Positions 56,937 through 64,000 of a DNA stretch of 64,000 nucleotides are shown one piece after another. This DNA comes from Ruminococcus sp. 210702-SL.1.03 (GTDB lineage Bacteria > Bacillota > Clostridia > Oscillospirales > Ruminococcaceae), in contig NZ_JAJCLZ010000002.1 of the NCBI RefSeq assembly GCF_020559915.1, positions 1-64,000 on the forward strand. The letters are read 5' to 3'. A program made the translations under genes and the position numbers. How positions within the stretch are numbered: the first letter of the stretch is position 1; every line of letters begins with the position of its first letter. The notes beneath the pieces are model-generated. The model was not told the DNA's origin, searched no databases, and was given only the letters and a program-made list of their open reading frames with translations.

Positions 56937-57497
56937 ATGGAAGATGCTGCTATAATCGAGCTGTACTTCGCGCGCGATCAGCTCGCTATATCTGAGACCG
57001 ATACTAAATACGGCACTATGTGCCATACCATCGCTCAGCGCATACTGCACTCTGCGCCCGACGCGGAGGAGTGCGTGAACGACGCTTATCTGCACACTTG
57101 GAACGCTATACCGCCGAAGCGGCCTGCTTCGCTCGCGGCTTTTGTCGGCTCGCTTACCCGCAACATCTCCATCGACCGCTACCGCCGCTCTAACGCCGCG
57201 AAGCGCACTGCCTCTTTCACGCCCCTAGACGAGCTTGCCGAATGTCTGCCCGACCCCGACTCCGCCCCTTCCGACTCCATAGCGGAAAACGAGCTGGCGC
57301 AGCTGATAAGCAGCTTTCTCGATACCCTTCCGCAGGCTCAGCGTGTGTATTTCATGCGCCGCTACTGGCTCGGCGAGCCCGTAGCCGAGATAGCAAAGCG
57401 CTACGGCGTAAGCCCGAACACCCTCGGCGTTACCCTGCACCGCATACGCGCAAAGCTTAAAAAGGCTCTGCAAAATTCAGATCTTTGGCAGGTTTAG
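56937..57497 (+). CDS. ECF-like RNA polymerase sigma factor
   Basis: 186 residues. Sigma region 2 (~20-90: AEECVNDAYLHTWNAIPP, the DAYL..W motif, then SIDRYRR) and region 4 (~125-180: LDTLPQAQRVYFMRRYWLGEPVAEIA split at its own helix, SPNTLGVTLHRIRAKLK). It redirects RNA polymerase to an unknown regulon. ATG 56937 has AAAGGGG 7-8 bases upstream; ATG 56913 lacks an SD. The next gene encodes a membrane protein typical of an anti-sigma partner. Confidence 0.9.
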   Translation: MEDAAIIELYFARDQLAISETDTKYGTMCHTIAQRILHSAPDAEECVNDAYLHTWNAIPPKRPASLAAFVGSLTRNISIDRYRRSNAAKRTASFTPLDELAECLPDPDSAPSDSIAENELAQLISSFLDTLPQAQRVYFMRRYWLGEPVAEIAKRYGVSPNTLGVTLHRIRAKLKKALQNSDLWQV

Positions 57498-57508
57498 GAG
57501 GTGCGCTC

Positions 57509-58231
57509 ATGCAGCAGGAATTTGATATAGGAAAAGACAACAAAACGGATATGTTATATAAGGTATACCGCGCGGTGGGCGGCGCGGCGGACAGGCAGGT
57601 CGCCGAAATGCTTGACGATGGCTTGGCGGTGCGGCTGAGGCGGCGTGCGCTGGCGAAAAGGTCGGCGGCGGGGCTTGTCTGCACGGCGGCGGCTGCAGCG
57701 ATCATAATTACGGCGGCGTATAAGCTGCCGCTCGGCTCGGATATAGAAAAGACCGATAAAAGCGTTTACAGCTCGCCGGCGGAGAATGTTAGCAGTGAAG
57801 AAGCCGCCGAGCAGGTGAAGTCTGCCGATGAAGCTGAGTTTGGCGATGAAGAAAGAGCCGAACAAAACGCGCAGGAGGACAGCGGAACTTACAGCGATGA
57901 GCAGGAGCAGACCGATCAGTCCGCTAAGCCCGAAACTAGTACAGAAACAGATACAAAGAAAGACACGGCAGCGGACGATGTTGATTTCGCAGATGAAAGC
58001 TCACGCACGAGCAGCGGCAGCGGAAAGCCCACGTCTTCAAAGGGCATCACCACGGCGGGCAGTGATCCGAATCAAGAATCGGGCGGCGGGCCTCCTTTAG
58101 GCTGGAACAATGACCTTTCGGGTCTGCCATACGGAATAATGAACCGCGACCAGTGGCATATGATAGTAGAAGGTTATTACACCGTTGAACTGAACGCCAT
58201 TAAAGCCCTGCCGCCGGAAATGACCCACTAA
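57509..58231 (+). CDS. single-pass membrane protein, probable anti-sigma partner
   Basis: 240 residues. Cytoplasmic N-terminus (~1-55: YKVYRAVGGAADRQVAEMLD), one membrane helix (~58-77), an extracytoplasmic Ser/Thr/Glu/Asp-rich stretch (~80-190) and a small C-terminal segment (GWNNDLSGLPYGIMNRDQW). No ZAS zinc motif, so the anti-sigma assignment rests on position: 11 bases after the sigma gene with AGGAGG 8 bases before ATG 57509, and on topology. Its external domain could sense wall stress. Confidence 0.6.
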   Translation: MQQEFDIGKDNKTDMLYKVYRAVGGAADRQVAEMLDDGLAVRLRRRALAKRSAAGLVCTAAAAAIIITAAYKLPLGSDIEKTDKSVYSSPAENVSSEEAAEQVKSADEAEFGDEERAEQNAQEDSGTYSDEQEQTDQSAKPETSTETDTKKDTAADDVDFADESSRTSSGSGKPTSSKGITTAGSDPNQESGGGPPLGWNNDLSGLPYGIMNRDQWHMIVEGYYTVELNAIKALPPEMTH

Positions 58232-58283
58232 CGCAGATATTAAGACAACAAAAATACAAAAAGAACAAGAGAAAAGAAAGCGT

Positions 58284-58322
58284 TTGCCCCCGCTCGGGTG
58301 TTGTGTATCCCGACGGGGGCAA
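58284..58322. terminator. GC-rich convergent hairpin
   Basis: TTGCCCCCG..TCGGG / CCCGA.CGGGGGCAA with a ~10-base loop between two convergent genes. Neither side has a long T-run, so termination is less certain than its stability suggests. Confidence 0.55.
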
Positions 58323-58354
58323 GCTGCGTTTATGCATATTTATTTGTCTGACTG

Positions 58355-60952
58355 TCAGTTTTTCTTGACTGCCTGTATGATAGCCTTTGCTATCTGCACC
58401 ACGCACATCGAGCCGAAGCTGAGGGCGTAGATAATGCCTATCTGCGCGCCGTGAAGAGCGTCGGAAACGCTGAAAAGCTTGTGCAGAGAGGGTATCAGCA
58501 GCACGGCGTTTACCAGCAGCATTCCCGCCGCAAAAGCGCCTATGCCGAATTTGTTGTTGAACATACGCTTTGTGAAGATCACCGGCTCGTCAGCCTTTGC
58601 GCTGAAGCCGTGGAAAAGGCGGGACATACAGAGCGTTGCGAAAGCCATAGTCATGCCGAGGGGAGAGCCCGCGGTGCGGTAGCCTATGATGTACGCCGCT
58701 ATGGTAGCCGCCGCGATTATCACGCCGCTGTAACATACGCCGAAAAGGAAAGGCTTTGTCATCAGCGATTCGTTGGCGGGGCGGGGCTTGCGCTTCATAA
58801 CGCTGTCGGTATGCGGCTCTAAGCCCAGCGCGATGGCGGGCAGCGAGTCGGTAAGCAGGTTGATGAAAAGCAGGTGTATAGGCGCGAAAGGCGCGGGCAG
58901 ACCTGCAATAGAGTTGAAGAGCACCGCGATTATTCCTGCGAGGTTGCCCGAAAGCAGGAAGAGTATAGATTTCTTGATGTTGTCGTAAATATTTCTGCCG
59001 TTTTTGACAGCCTTTACTATGGTGGCGAAGTTATCGTCCGCGAGAACCATAGCTGCCGCGTCTTTGGAAACTTCCGTGCCGGTGATGCCCATTGCCACGC
59101 CTACGTCAGCCTGCTTTAGCGCGGGTGCGTCGTTTACGCCGTCGCCCGTCATGGCTACAATATTGTTGCGCGCCTGCCAAGCTTTTACTATGCGTATTTT
59201 ATGCTCGGGGGTAACGCGCGCGTATACTGATTTGTCCTTTACGAAATCTACCAGCTGTTCGTCGGTGTAGTCGTCGAGAGCCTTGCCCTCTACCGCTTCG
59301 TCGAAGCTTTCGAGTATGCCTATCTCTTTCGCGATGGCGGAGGCGGTAACGATGTGGTCGCCGGTTATCATTACGGGCTTGATCCCCGCGCTCTTACATT
59401 CGGCAACTGCCTGCGCCGACTCTTCGCGCGGCGGGTCCATCATGGCGATAAGCCCCATGTATTCCAGACCGTTCTCATCATCTACGGTAATTTCGTCGCC
59501 CTCAAATTCCTTGCAGGCGAAGCAGAGTATGCGCAGACCCTGTTTCGAGAGCTGCTCTACCTGCTCGCGTATCTGATTTTTCGCCGTTTCGGTGATGTTC
59601 ATGCGCTCGGTAAGCACGTCCGCCGCGCCCTTTGTGTACATTACCTTGCTGCCGTTCACGATATTGAGGGTAGACATCAGCTTGCGGTCTGAGTCGAAAG
59701 GTATCTCGCTTATGCGCTTGTAATTCTCGCGGATCTCGGTATCGGAAAGCCCAGCCTTGTGCGCGAAGTGTATCAGCGCAGTTTCGGTCGGGTCGCCAAT
59801 ATCCACGCCGTCGCGGCAGCTGGAATCGTTGCAGAGCACCGAAGCTATAACGAGCTGCTTTTCGCCGACGTTTTCCATGTTGGCGTCGTCTGCGGTGATG
59901 ATATGGCCGTCACAGACCACGCGGCGTACCGTCATTTTGTTTTGTGTGAGCGTGCCCGTTTTGTCAGAGCAGATGACGGATACCGAGCCTAAGCCCTCTA
60001 CCGCCTGCAATTTGCGCATTATGGCGTTTTCGCGCGACATCTTCTGCGTGCCGAATGAGAGCACTATCGTAACTATCGAGCTGAGCGCTTCGGGGATAGC
60101 GGCTACGGCGAGCGCGATGGCGAACATCAGCGAATCCATTACCGAGTCGAAGTTGATAACGTCGGCGCGCCACATCGAAAGTCCGAATACCAATGCGCAG
60201 ATTATCAGTATGCCTATGGAGAGCTTTTTGCCGAAGTTATCCAGCGTGATCTGCAGGGGAGTTTTGCGCTCGCCCGCGTTTTGTATCAGCGAAGCTATCT
60301 TGCCGACCTCGGTTTCCATGCCGACGGCGGTAACTATGAAAGAACCTCTGCCGTAGGTGACGAAGCTGCCCGAGTAGACCATGTTTTTGCGGTCGGCGAG
60401 CTGGAGGTCGTCTGTAAGGACATCGGCGGTCTTATCGACATTTAGCGATTCGCCCGTAAGCGCCGACTCGTTGGTCTGAACAGAAGCGCACTCGATAAGT
60501 CTGCCGTCTGCGGGAACGCAATCGCCCGCCTCGATAAGCACAATATCGCCGACGGCTACTTCCTCAGAGGGGACTATCATTTTCTCGCCGCCGCGCAGCA
60601 CCTTAGCGCTGGGGGAGTTGAGCTTTTTGAGGTTATCGAGGCTCTTTTCAGCCTTTAGGGTCTGCACCGTGCCGAGGATAGCGTTCATGGTGATAACGGC
60701 GATGATAACGAAAAAGCTTTCCATATCGCCCGTTATCGCGGAGATGAGGGCGGCGATAATCAGAATGATAACGAGGAAATCGGCGAACTGCGAGAGGAAT
60801 ATCTGCACAGCCGATTTTTTCTTGCCCTGAGCTATCACGTTCCTGCCGTATTTTTCAATGTTTTCGTTCACCTGCGCGGAGGTGAGGCCCGTAGCCGAGG
60901 AGGAAAACTCGTAGTAAAGCTCCTCGGGGGATTGCTTGTAGCGGTCTGCCAT
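58355..60952 (-). CDS. P-type cation ATPase (P2A-like), probable Mn2+ or Ca2+ exporter
   Basis: 865 residues with full P-type layout: N-terminal cation_ATPase_N, TGES actuator loop (ALTGESLNV), AIPEALSSI in helix 4, phosphorylation site DKTGTLTQNK, hinge TGDGVNDAPALK and six C-terminal helices (NLLTDSLPAIALGLE). It is usually named Ca2+-transporting ATPase. However, the leader carries a yybP-ykoY manganese riboswitch that would switch the gene on with Mn2+, so Mn2+ export, as for the Lactococcus and pneumococcal homologues, is the better guess. ATG 60952 has GAAAGGAAAG upstream. Confidence 0.93.
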   Translation of the reverse strand: MADRYKQSPEELYYEFSSSATGLTSAQVNENIEKYGRNVIAQGKKKSAVQIFLSQFADFLVIILIIAALISAITGDMESFFVIIAVITMNAILGTVQTLKAEKSLDNLKKLNSPSAKVLRGGEKMIVPSEEVAVGDIVLIEAGDCVPADGRLIECASVQTNESALTGESLNVDKTADVLTDDLQLADRKNMVYSGSFVTYGRGSFIVTAVGMETEVGKIASLIQNAGERKTPLQITLDNFGKKLSIGILIICALVFGLSMWRADVINFDSVMDSLMFAIALAVAAIPEALSSIVTIVLSFGTQKMSRENAIMRKLQAVEGLGSVSVICSDKTGTLTQNKMTVRRVVCDGHIITADDANMENVGEKQLVIASVLCNDSSCRDGVDIGDPTETALIHFAHKAGLSDTEIRENYKRISEIPFDSDRKLMSTLNIVNGSKVMYTKGAADVLTERMNITETAKNQIREQVEQLSKQGLRILCFACKEFEGDEITVDDENGLEYMGLIAMMDPPREESAQAVAECKSAGIKPVMITGDHIVTASAIAKEIGILESFDEAVEGKALDDYTDEQLVDFVKDKSVYARVTPEHKIRIVKAWQARNNIVAMTGDGVNDAPALKQADVGVAMGITGTEVSKDAAAMVLADDNFATIVKAVKNGRNIYDNIKKSILFLLSGNLAGIIAVLFNSIAGLPAPFAPIHLLFINLLTDSLPAIALGLEPHTDSVMKRKPRPANESLMTKPFLFGVCYSGVIIAAATIAAYIIGYRTAGSPLGMTMAFATLCMSRLFHGFSAKADEPVIFTKRMFNNKFGIGAFAAGMLLVNAVLLIPSLHKLFSVSDALHGAQIGIIYALSFGSMCVVQIAKAIIQAVKKN

Positions 60953-61011
60953 TAAACATCTTTCCTTTCTAGATAAATCTGTTGCGGTGCGGGCAGGCAA
61001 ACATCGCGGCA

Positions 61012-61037
61012 TAAAAAAAGCGGGACGTTTACTAAAG
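61012..61037 (-). terminator. riboswitch-controlled terminator (3' strand and T-run)
   Basis: On the minus strand CTTTAGTAAACGTCCCGCT is followed by seven T residues. It is complementary (17 of 19 positions) to AGCGAGACTTTTACTAAAG at 61143-61125, which contains the 3' strand of the aptamer's P1 helix. Loop sequences include a GGCATA/TATGCC hairpin. Confidence 0.75.
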
Positions 61038-61129
61038 CCATGACCGAATGGGCGCGCGACAAAAAGCGGGCATAGGGGAATATGCCGCCTGAAAAGCCGT
61101 GCCTACCGCACCATATGATAATAACTTTA

Positions 61130-61244
61130 GTAAAAGTCTCGCTGTTTATGTATGCAACGGAAGGAAGCCCGACCACAGCCGAAGCCCGCATCGTGTATTG
61201 ACGACTGCATATACGGCTAAGCGCCGTCAGCTACTCTCTTTTAC
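61130..61244 (-). promoter_or_regulatory. yybP-ykoY family manganese riboswitch
   Basis: Read on the minus strand: GTAAAAGAGAGTAGC at the 5' side, GCAGTCGTCAATAC (the conserved loop), GGTCGGGCTTC, then CAGCGAGACTTTTAC. GTAAAAG and CTTTTAC form the closing P1 helix. These blocks, in this order, are the family consensus (compare AGTAGC and GTCGTCAA). Binding of Mn2+ should hold P1 together and so block the terminator at 61012-61037: an ON switch for the P-type ATPase. Confidence 0.85.
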
Positions 61245-61253
61245 GATGATATA

Positions 61254-61282
61254 ATTATAACTCAAACTAACATTTTTGTCAA
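61254..61282 (-). promoter_or_regulatory. promoter of the riboswitch-ATPase unit
   Basis: Minus strand TTGACA, 17 bases, TATAAT; perfect consensus, placing the RNA start next to the aptamer. Confidence 0.85.
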
Positions 61283-61303
61283 GGGGGGAATGAAAGATTT
61301 TTT

Positions 61304-61339
61304 AAAAAAAGCAGAGCGCTTTTATTTGAAACGCTCTGC
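61304..61339 (-). terminator. terminator of the PH-domain gene
   Basis: Perfect 8-bp GCAGAGCG / CGCTCTGC stem followed on the minus strand by TTTTTTT. Confidence 0.85.
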
Positions 61340-61346
61340 GTGATAC

Positions 61347-61868
61347 TTACTGCTGTTTGAAGCTGGCGAATTGAGCCATCTGCGCCATTTGAGCAGCCTG
61401 CTCTTTCAGCTTTTCGCTTTCGTAGAGATCTATCTGCTCCATAACTGCATTTTTAAAGCTGTCGGCGTCTACTATATAATCATATACATAATTGCCCGAA
61501 GAGGTGGAAACTGTAAGCTTTGAGTAATTGAGAATATTGCCGAAAAATGATTTGTCTACCGAAACGTTGTTTATTTTGTTTAACGGCGAATCCATGGTTT
61601 TGATGCTGAATGTTCCCAATCTGCCGATGAGCTTTTTGCGCGAAAGCGCAAGCTCGGTGTTTTTGATCTTCAGCACAGCGCCTAGCAGTACAACTGCGGC
61701 TATCACAATAAAAGTTACGGTCAAAGAAACGCTTGCCTCAGCCATGCTCAGACCTATAATGCAAAGAATAATGCAGACGAGCAGTTTTGGGATAACTGCC
61801 AGCCAGCTTGTGTTTGCTTTGAGCAAGATCGAGTCGCCCTTTGATAGATTTTTTTCAGCGTAAGACAT
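61347..61868 (-). CDS. PH-domain (bPH_2/YdbS-like) membrane protein
   Basis: 173 residues. A short cytoplasmic start (YAEKNLSKGDSILLKANTSW), two closely spaced membrane helices (~22-62), and a bacterial PH-like domain (~65-140: TELALSRKKLIGRLGTF, DSPLNKINNVSVD) followed by an acidic/Gln-rich helix with AQMAQMAQ. Function unknown; relatives are thought to be envelope or stress proteins. ATG 61868 follows GGAGG. Its promoter (TTGACT-N17-TATTAT) is bracketed by two operators probably bound by the divergent XRE protein. Confidence 0.8.
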   Translation of the reverse strand: MSYAEKNLSKGDSILLKANTSWLAVIPKLLVCIILCIIGLSMAEASVSLTVTFIVIAAVVLLGAVLKIKNTELALSRKKLIGRLGTFSIKTMDSPLNKINNVSVDKSFFGNILNYSKLTVSTSSGNYVYDYIVDADSFKNAVMEQIDLYESEKLKEQAAQMAQMAQFASFKQQ

Positions 61869-61893
61869 ATAAATATACCTCCATACATATTTT

Positions 61894-61967
61894 TTAGTAC
61901 TGAAAAGTACTAACATTTACATAATACCACGAAAAAGTGATAAAGTCAATAGTACCGAATAGTACTA
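61894..61967. promoter_or_regulatory. divergent promoter with two GTAC operators
   Basis: Operator 1: TTAGTACT-GAAA-AGTACTAA (61894-61913), a perfect inverted repeat at the start site of the PH-domain gene. Operator 2: TAGTAC-CGAATA-GTACTA (61950-61967), just upstream of that promoter's -35 (61949-61944; -10 at 61926-61921) and over the -35 region of the XRE gene. One dimer site on each side fits mutual repression by the small XRE protein. Confidence 0.75.
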
Positions 61968-62009
61968 AAACAAATTTGGCAGAATATACAAAAAGACATG
62001 GAGGTTATT

Positions 62010-62222
62010 ATGTATTTTCAACGTTTAAGGGATCTGCGTGAGGACGCCGATATGAATCAGACAGAGGTGGCAAAACTCCTCTTCACAAGTCAGACGGTTT
62101 ATTCGCGGTATGAGCGAGGAGTGCTCACTATACCCGTTGAGCACCTTATAATACTTGCGGATTATTACGGGGTGTCTACCGACTATATTTTGGGGCGTAC
62201 TAATAATCGTTCTATGCTCTGA
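62010..62222 (+). CDS. small XRE-family transcriptional repressor
   Basis: 70 residues, essentially one Cro/CI helix-turn-helix: LRDLREDADMNQTEVAKLLF, TSQTVYSRYERG, PVEHLIILADYYGVSTDYIL. It likely binds the GTAC inverted repeats at 61894-61967 and controls itself and the PH-domain gene. ATG 62010 has GGAGG 7 bases upstream; an in-frame ATG at 61998 overlaps the SD. Confidence 0.9.
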   Translation: MYFQRLRDLREDADMNQTEVAKLLFTSQTVYSRYERGVLTIPVEHLIILADYYGVSTDYILGRTNNRSML

Positions 62223-62251
62223 TTGACAACCGCTCTGCATCGTGGTATAAT
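62223..62251 (+). promoter_or_regulatory. consensus sigma-A promoter upstream of pepF
   Basis: TTGACA, 17 bases, TATAAT, right after the XRE stop codon and ~190 bases before pepF. The long leader contains copy 3 of the dispersed repeat. Confidence 0.75.
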
Positions 62252-62299
62252 AAAGTAGACTAAAAAGCTCTGTTTGAGGGCATGATAGAATAAGACTAT

Positions 62300-62346
62300 T
62301 AAAAAGCCGCGAAAGCAACGCCTGGCGCGCGCCCTTGAACGAACAA
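62300..62346 (+). repeat. dispersed repeat, copy 3 (shortened)
   Basis: AAAAGCCGCGAAAGCAACGCC matches the start of copy 2 (41950), and is followed within ~20 bases by GCCCTTGAACGAACA, which in the island at 41938-42690 lies ~250 bases further on. It looks like an internally deleted copy. Confidence 0.6.
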
Positions 62347-62442
62347 CCCCAAAGCCATCACCCAAAAAAGCAGTTTTTCCCCCACGCACAAAAATTCAGT
62401 AAATAAACAATAAACTATACTATTATAAAAGGAGTGCTTTTC

Positions 62443-64000
62443 ATGACCGAAGAAAGAATACCTAAACGCGAAGAACTCGACCCGAAATATACTTGGGACC
62501 TTAGCGATATTTACCCAACCGATGAGGATTGGGAACGCGACTTCGCTAAATTTTCCAAACTGCCCGAGACCATCGCGGGCTATAAGGGCAGACTGGCTGA
62601 GTCCGCCGATACGCTGCTCGAATTTCTGCGGCTCTCGGACGAGATAGCCGTGCTCTGCGACTCGCTCGGCAATTACGCTCAGAGAAAAAGCGATGAAAAT
62701 ACCGCGAACGCTAAGTATCAGGCTATGGTCTCCCGCCTGATGAACGGATATGTAGCTATAAACTCCGCGGGCAGCTTTGAAACGCCCGAACTTATCGCTA
62801 TCCCCGACGACCTGCTCGAAAACTTCTATAAGGATAAGCCCGAGCTTGAACTTTACCGACGCGCGCTCGATACCGTTCGCCGCCGCAAGGCTCATGTGCT
62901 CTCAGAAGCTGAGGAAAAACTGCTCGCCCTCGCGGGAGATATGGGTATGTCGCCCGAGAATATATTTTCCATGTTCTCTGACGCCGACCTTAAATTCCCC
63001 GACGCCGCCGATAAGGACGGCAACCCCCACCAGCTTACCCACGGCAGCTATATCCCCATGATGCAGAGTGCTGACCGTATCCTGCGCAAAAACGCTTTCG
63101 AGAACCTTTATCATACCTACGATGGCTTTAAAAATACTTGCGCGGCTACCCTCGCGGCTCAGGTAAAGACCCTCGCTTTTTACTCGCAGGCGAGAAAATA
63201 CGGCTCGGCGCTGGAATCCGCACTCGACGGCAACGAGATACCTACCGATGTTTACACTAATCTGATAGCCGCCGTGCACGATAATATGCACTATATGTAC
63301 GATTACGCCGCCCTGCGCAAAGAGCTTATGGGTCTTGACGAACTGCATATGTACGACCTCTACGCGCCCATAGTTTCCGACGTGGATATGAAGATAAGCT
63401 TTGAGGAAGCTAAAGATACCGTGTACAAAGCGCTATCCGTAATGGGCGATGAATACCTCGCGGTGCTCAAAAAAGGCTTCGACGAACGCTGGATAGACGT
63501 TTACGAAAACGAGGGCAAGACCAGCGGCGCATACTCCGCAGGCGCGCGCGTACACCCCTATGTGCTTCTCAATCATAAGGACACGCTGAACTGTATGTTC
63601 ACCCTCGCGCATGAGATGGGCCACGCTATACATTCTTACTACTCGAACAGCACTCAGCCCATTGTTTACTCCGACTACAAGATATTTGTGGCGGAGGTAG
63701 CCTCTACCTGCAACGAAGCCCTGCTTATGCAGTACCTGCTGAAAAATACGCAGGATAAAAAACAGCGCGCTTACCTGATAAACTACTTCCTCGAACAGTT
63801 CCGCACAACGCTTTACCGCCAGACCATGTTCGCGGAATTCGAGCTGAAAATAAACGAGATGTACGCCCGCGGCGAAGCCCTCACGGCCGACGTTCTCAAT
63901 TCCACCTACCGCGAGCTGAACAAGCTCTACTTCGGCGAGGGCGTTGTCATCGACAGCGAGATAGACCTTGAATGGGCGCGCATACCGCACTTCTATTACG
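62443..64000 (+). CDS. pepF: oligoendopeptidase F (M3 family), 3' end outside the window
   Basis: 519 residues are visible and the frame is open at the window edge. The N-terminal helical lobe (ELDPKYTWDLSDIYP, the standard PepF start) leads to the M3 zinc site FTLAHEMGHAIHSYY (HExxH) and the third ligand Glu in FVAEVASTCNEALL. A cytoplasmic metallopeptidase that degrades oligopeptides of ~7-17 residues. ATG 62443 has AAAGGAG 8 bases upstream. The remaining ~80 residues of a typical ~600-residue protein should follow. Confidence 0.95.
   Translation, partial: MTEERIPKREELDPKYTWDLSDIYPTDEDWERDFAKFSKLPETIAGYKGRLAESADTLLEFLRLSDEIAVLCDSLGNYAQRKSDENTANAKYQAMVSRLMNGYVAINSAGSFETPELIAIPDDLLENFYKDKPELELYRRALDTVRRRKAHVLSEAEEKLLALAGDMGMSPENIFSMFSDADLKFPDAADKDGNPHQLTHGSYIPMMQSADRILRKNAFENLYHTYDGFKNTCAATLAAQVKTLAFYSQARKYGSALESALDGNEIPTDVYTNLIAAVHDNMHYMYDYAALRKELMGLDELHMYDLYAPIVSDVDMKISFEEAKDTVYKALSVMGDEYLAVLKKGFDERWIDVYENEGKTSGAYSAGARVHPYVLLNHKDTLNCMFTLAHEMGHAIHSYYSNSTQPIVYSDYKIFVAEVASTCNEALLMQYLLKNTQDKKQRAYLINYFLEQFRTTLYRQTMFAEFELKINEMYARGEALTADVLNSTYRELNKLYFGEGVVIDSEIDLEWARIPHFYY

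Noticed and set aside
1..64000. CRISPR arrays, prophage structural genes or intact insertion sequences
   Set aside because: No regularly spaced short repeats with unique spacers, no transposase, integrase, capsid or terminase genes were seen; the closely repeated units found are intragenic, operator-like or toxin loci.

Overview
The window looks like a chromosome segment of a spore-forming Gram-positive Clostridia, most likely a gut Ruminococcus/Oscillospiraceae relative; this placement is inferred from gene content and no marker search was run. The signs are dipicolinate synthase genes, the MurT/GatD peptidoglycan amidation pair, SipW-type signal peptidases, many near-consensus sigma-A promoters (TTGACA-N17-TATAAT), strong AGGAGG-type ribosome binding sites, frequent TTG/GTG starts and a GC content of roughly one half.

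Layout. 1-402: end of a ribosomal RNA operon (5S 3' part) with tRNA-Lys, tRNA-Glu and tRNA-Met. 0.5-1.5 kb: a C39-like anchored protein. 1.7-10.9 kb (minus): a surface-protein cluster with two SipW-like signal peptidases, two TasA/camelysin-like proteins, a membrane-anchored McrB-like AAA+ ATPase, a DUF2357-type coiled-coil protein without a visible nuclease, and a degenerate EAL protein. 11.3-14.5 kb: a large secreted repeat protein. 14.7-19.6 kb: a LytTR response regulator behind four phased direct repeats, followed by three tandem sensor kinases with near-identical kinase halves and different sensor halves. 19.7-25.2 kb: a small membrane protein coupled to uracil-DNA glycosylase, a wall-anchored GLUG/PEGA-like protein, a membrane glycosyltransferase and a TraB/GumN-like protein. 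25.3-29.0 kb: two type IV prepilin-like genes flanking a MATE transporter and two tandem type I toxin-antitoxin-like loci.

29.4-46.2 kb: a PAS-GGDEF-EAL protein (GGDEF degenerate, EAL intact), VanY carboxypeptidase, purA, an AraC regulator, a possible structured RNA, an iron alcohol dehydrogenase, gatD-murT divergent from a MraY-like transferase, pssA and psd (phosphatidylethanolamine synthesis, split by a repeat-rich noncoding island), type I pullulanase and an M15 peptidase. 46.3-54.8 kb (minus): dipicolinate synthase dpaA-dpaB, an OGG1-like glycosylase, an HD-GYP protein, an AI-2E family transporter, ilvB, and three conserved small proteins. 54.9-64 kb: a phosphodiesterase, two more toxin loci plus a deletion remnant around a foreign-looking NUDIX gene, an ECF-type sigma factor with a probable membrane anti-sigma partner, a P-type ATPase under a yybP-ykoY (manganese) riboswitch, a PH-domain membrane protein divergent from a small XRE repressor with paired operators, and the start of oligoendopeptidase F.

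Themes: cell-surface fibre/pilus and wall building, cyclic-di-GMP signalling (degenerate EAL, GGDEF-EAL, HD-GYP), peptide-type two-component sensing, and selfish or regulatory small RNA loci. The strongest candidate for an undescribed system is the McrB-like/DUF2357/SipW/TasA-like cluster at 1.7-10.9 kb. Next come the triplicated kinases with shared output, and the four toxin loci whose antisense RNAs copy the toxin leader.
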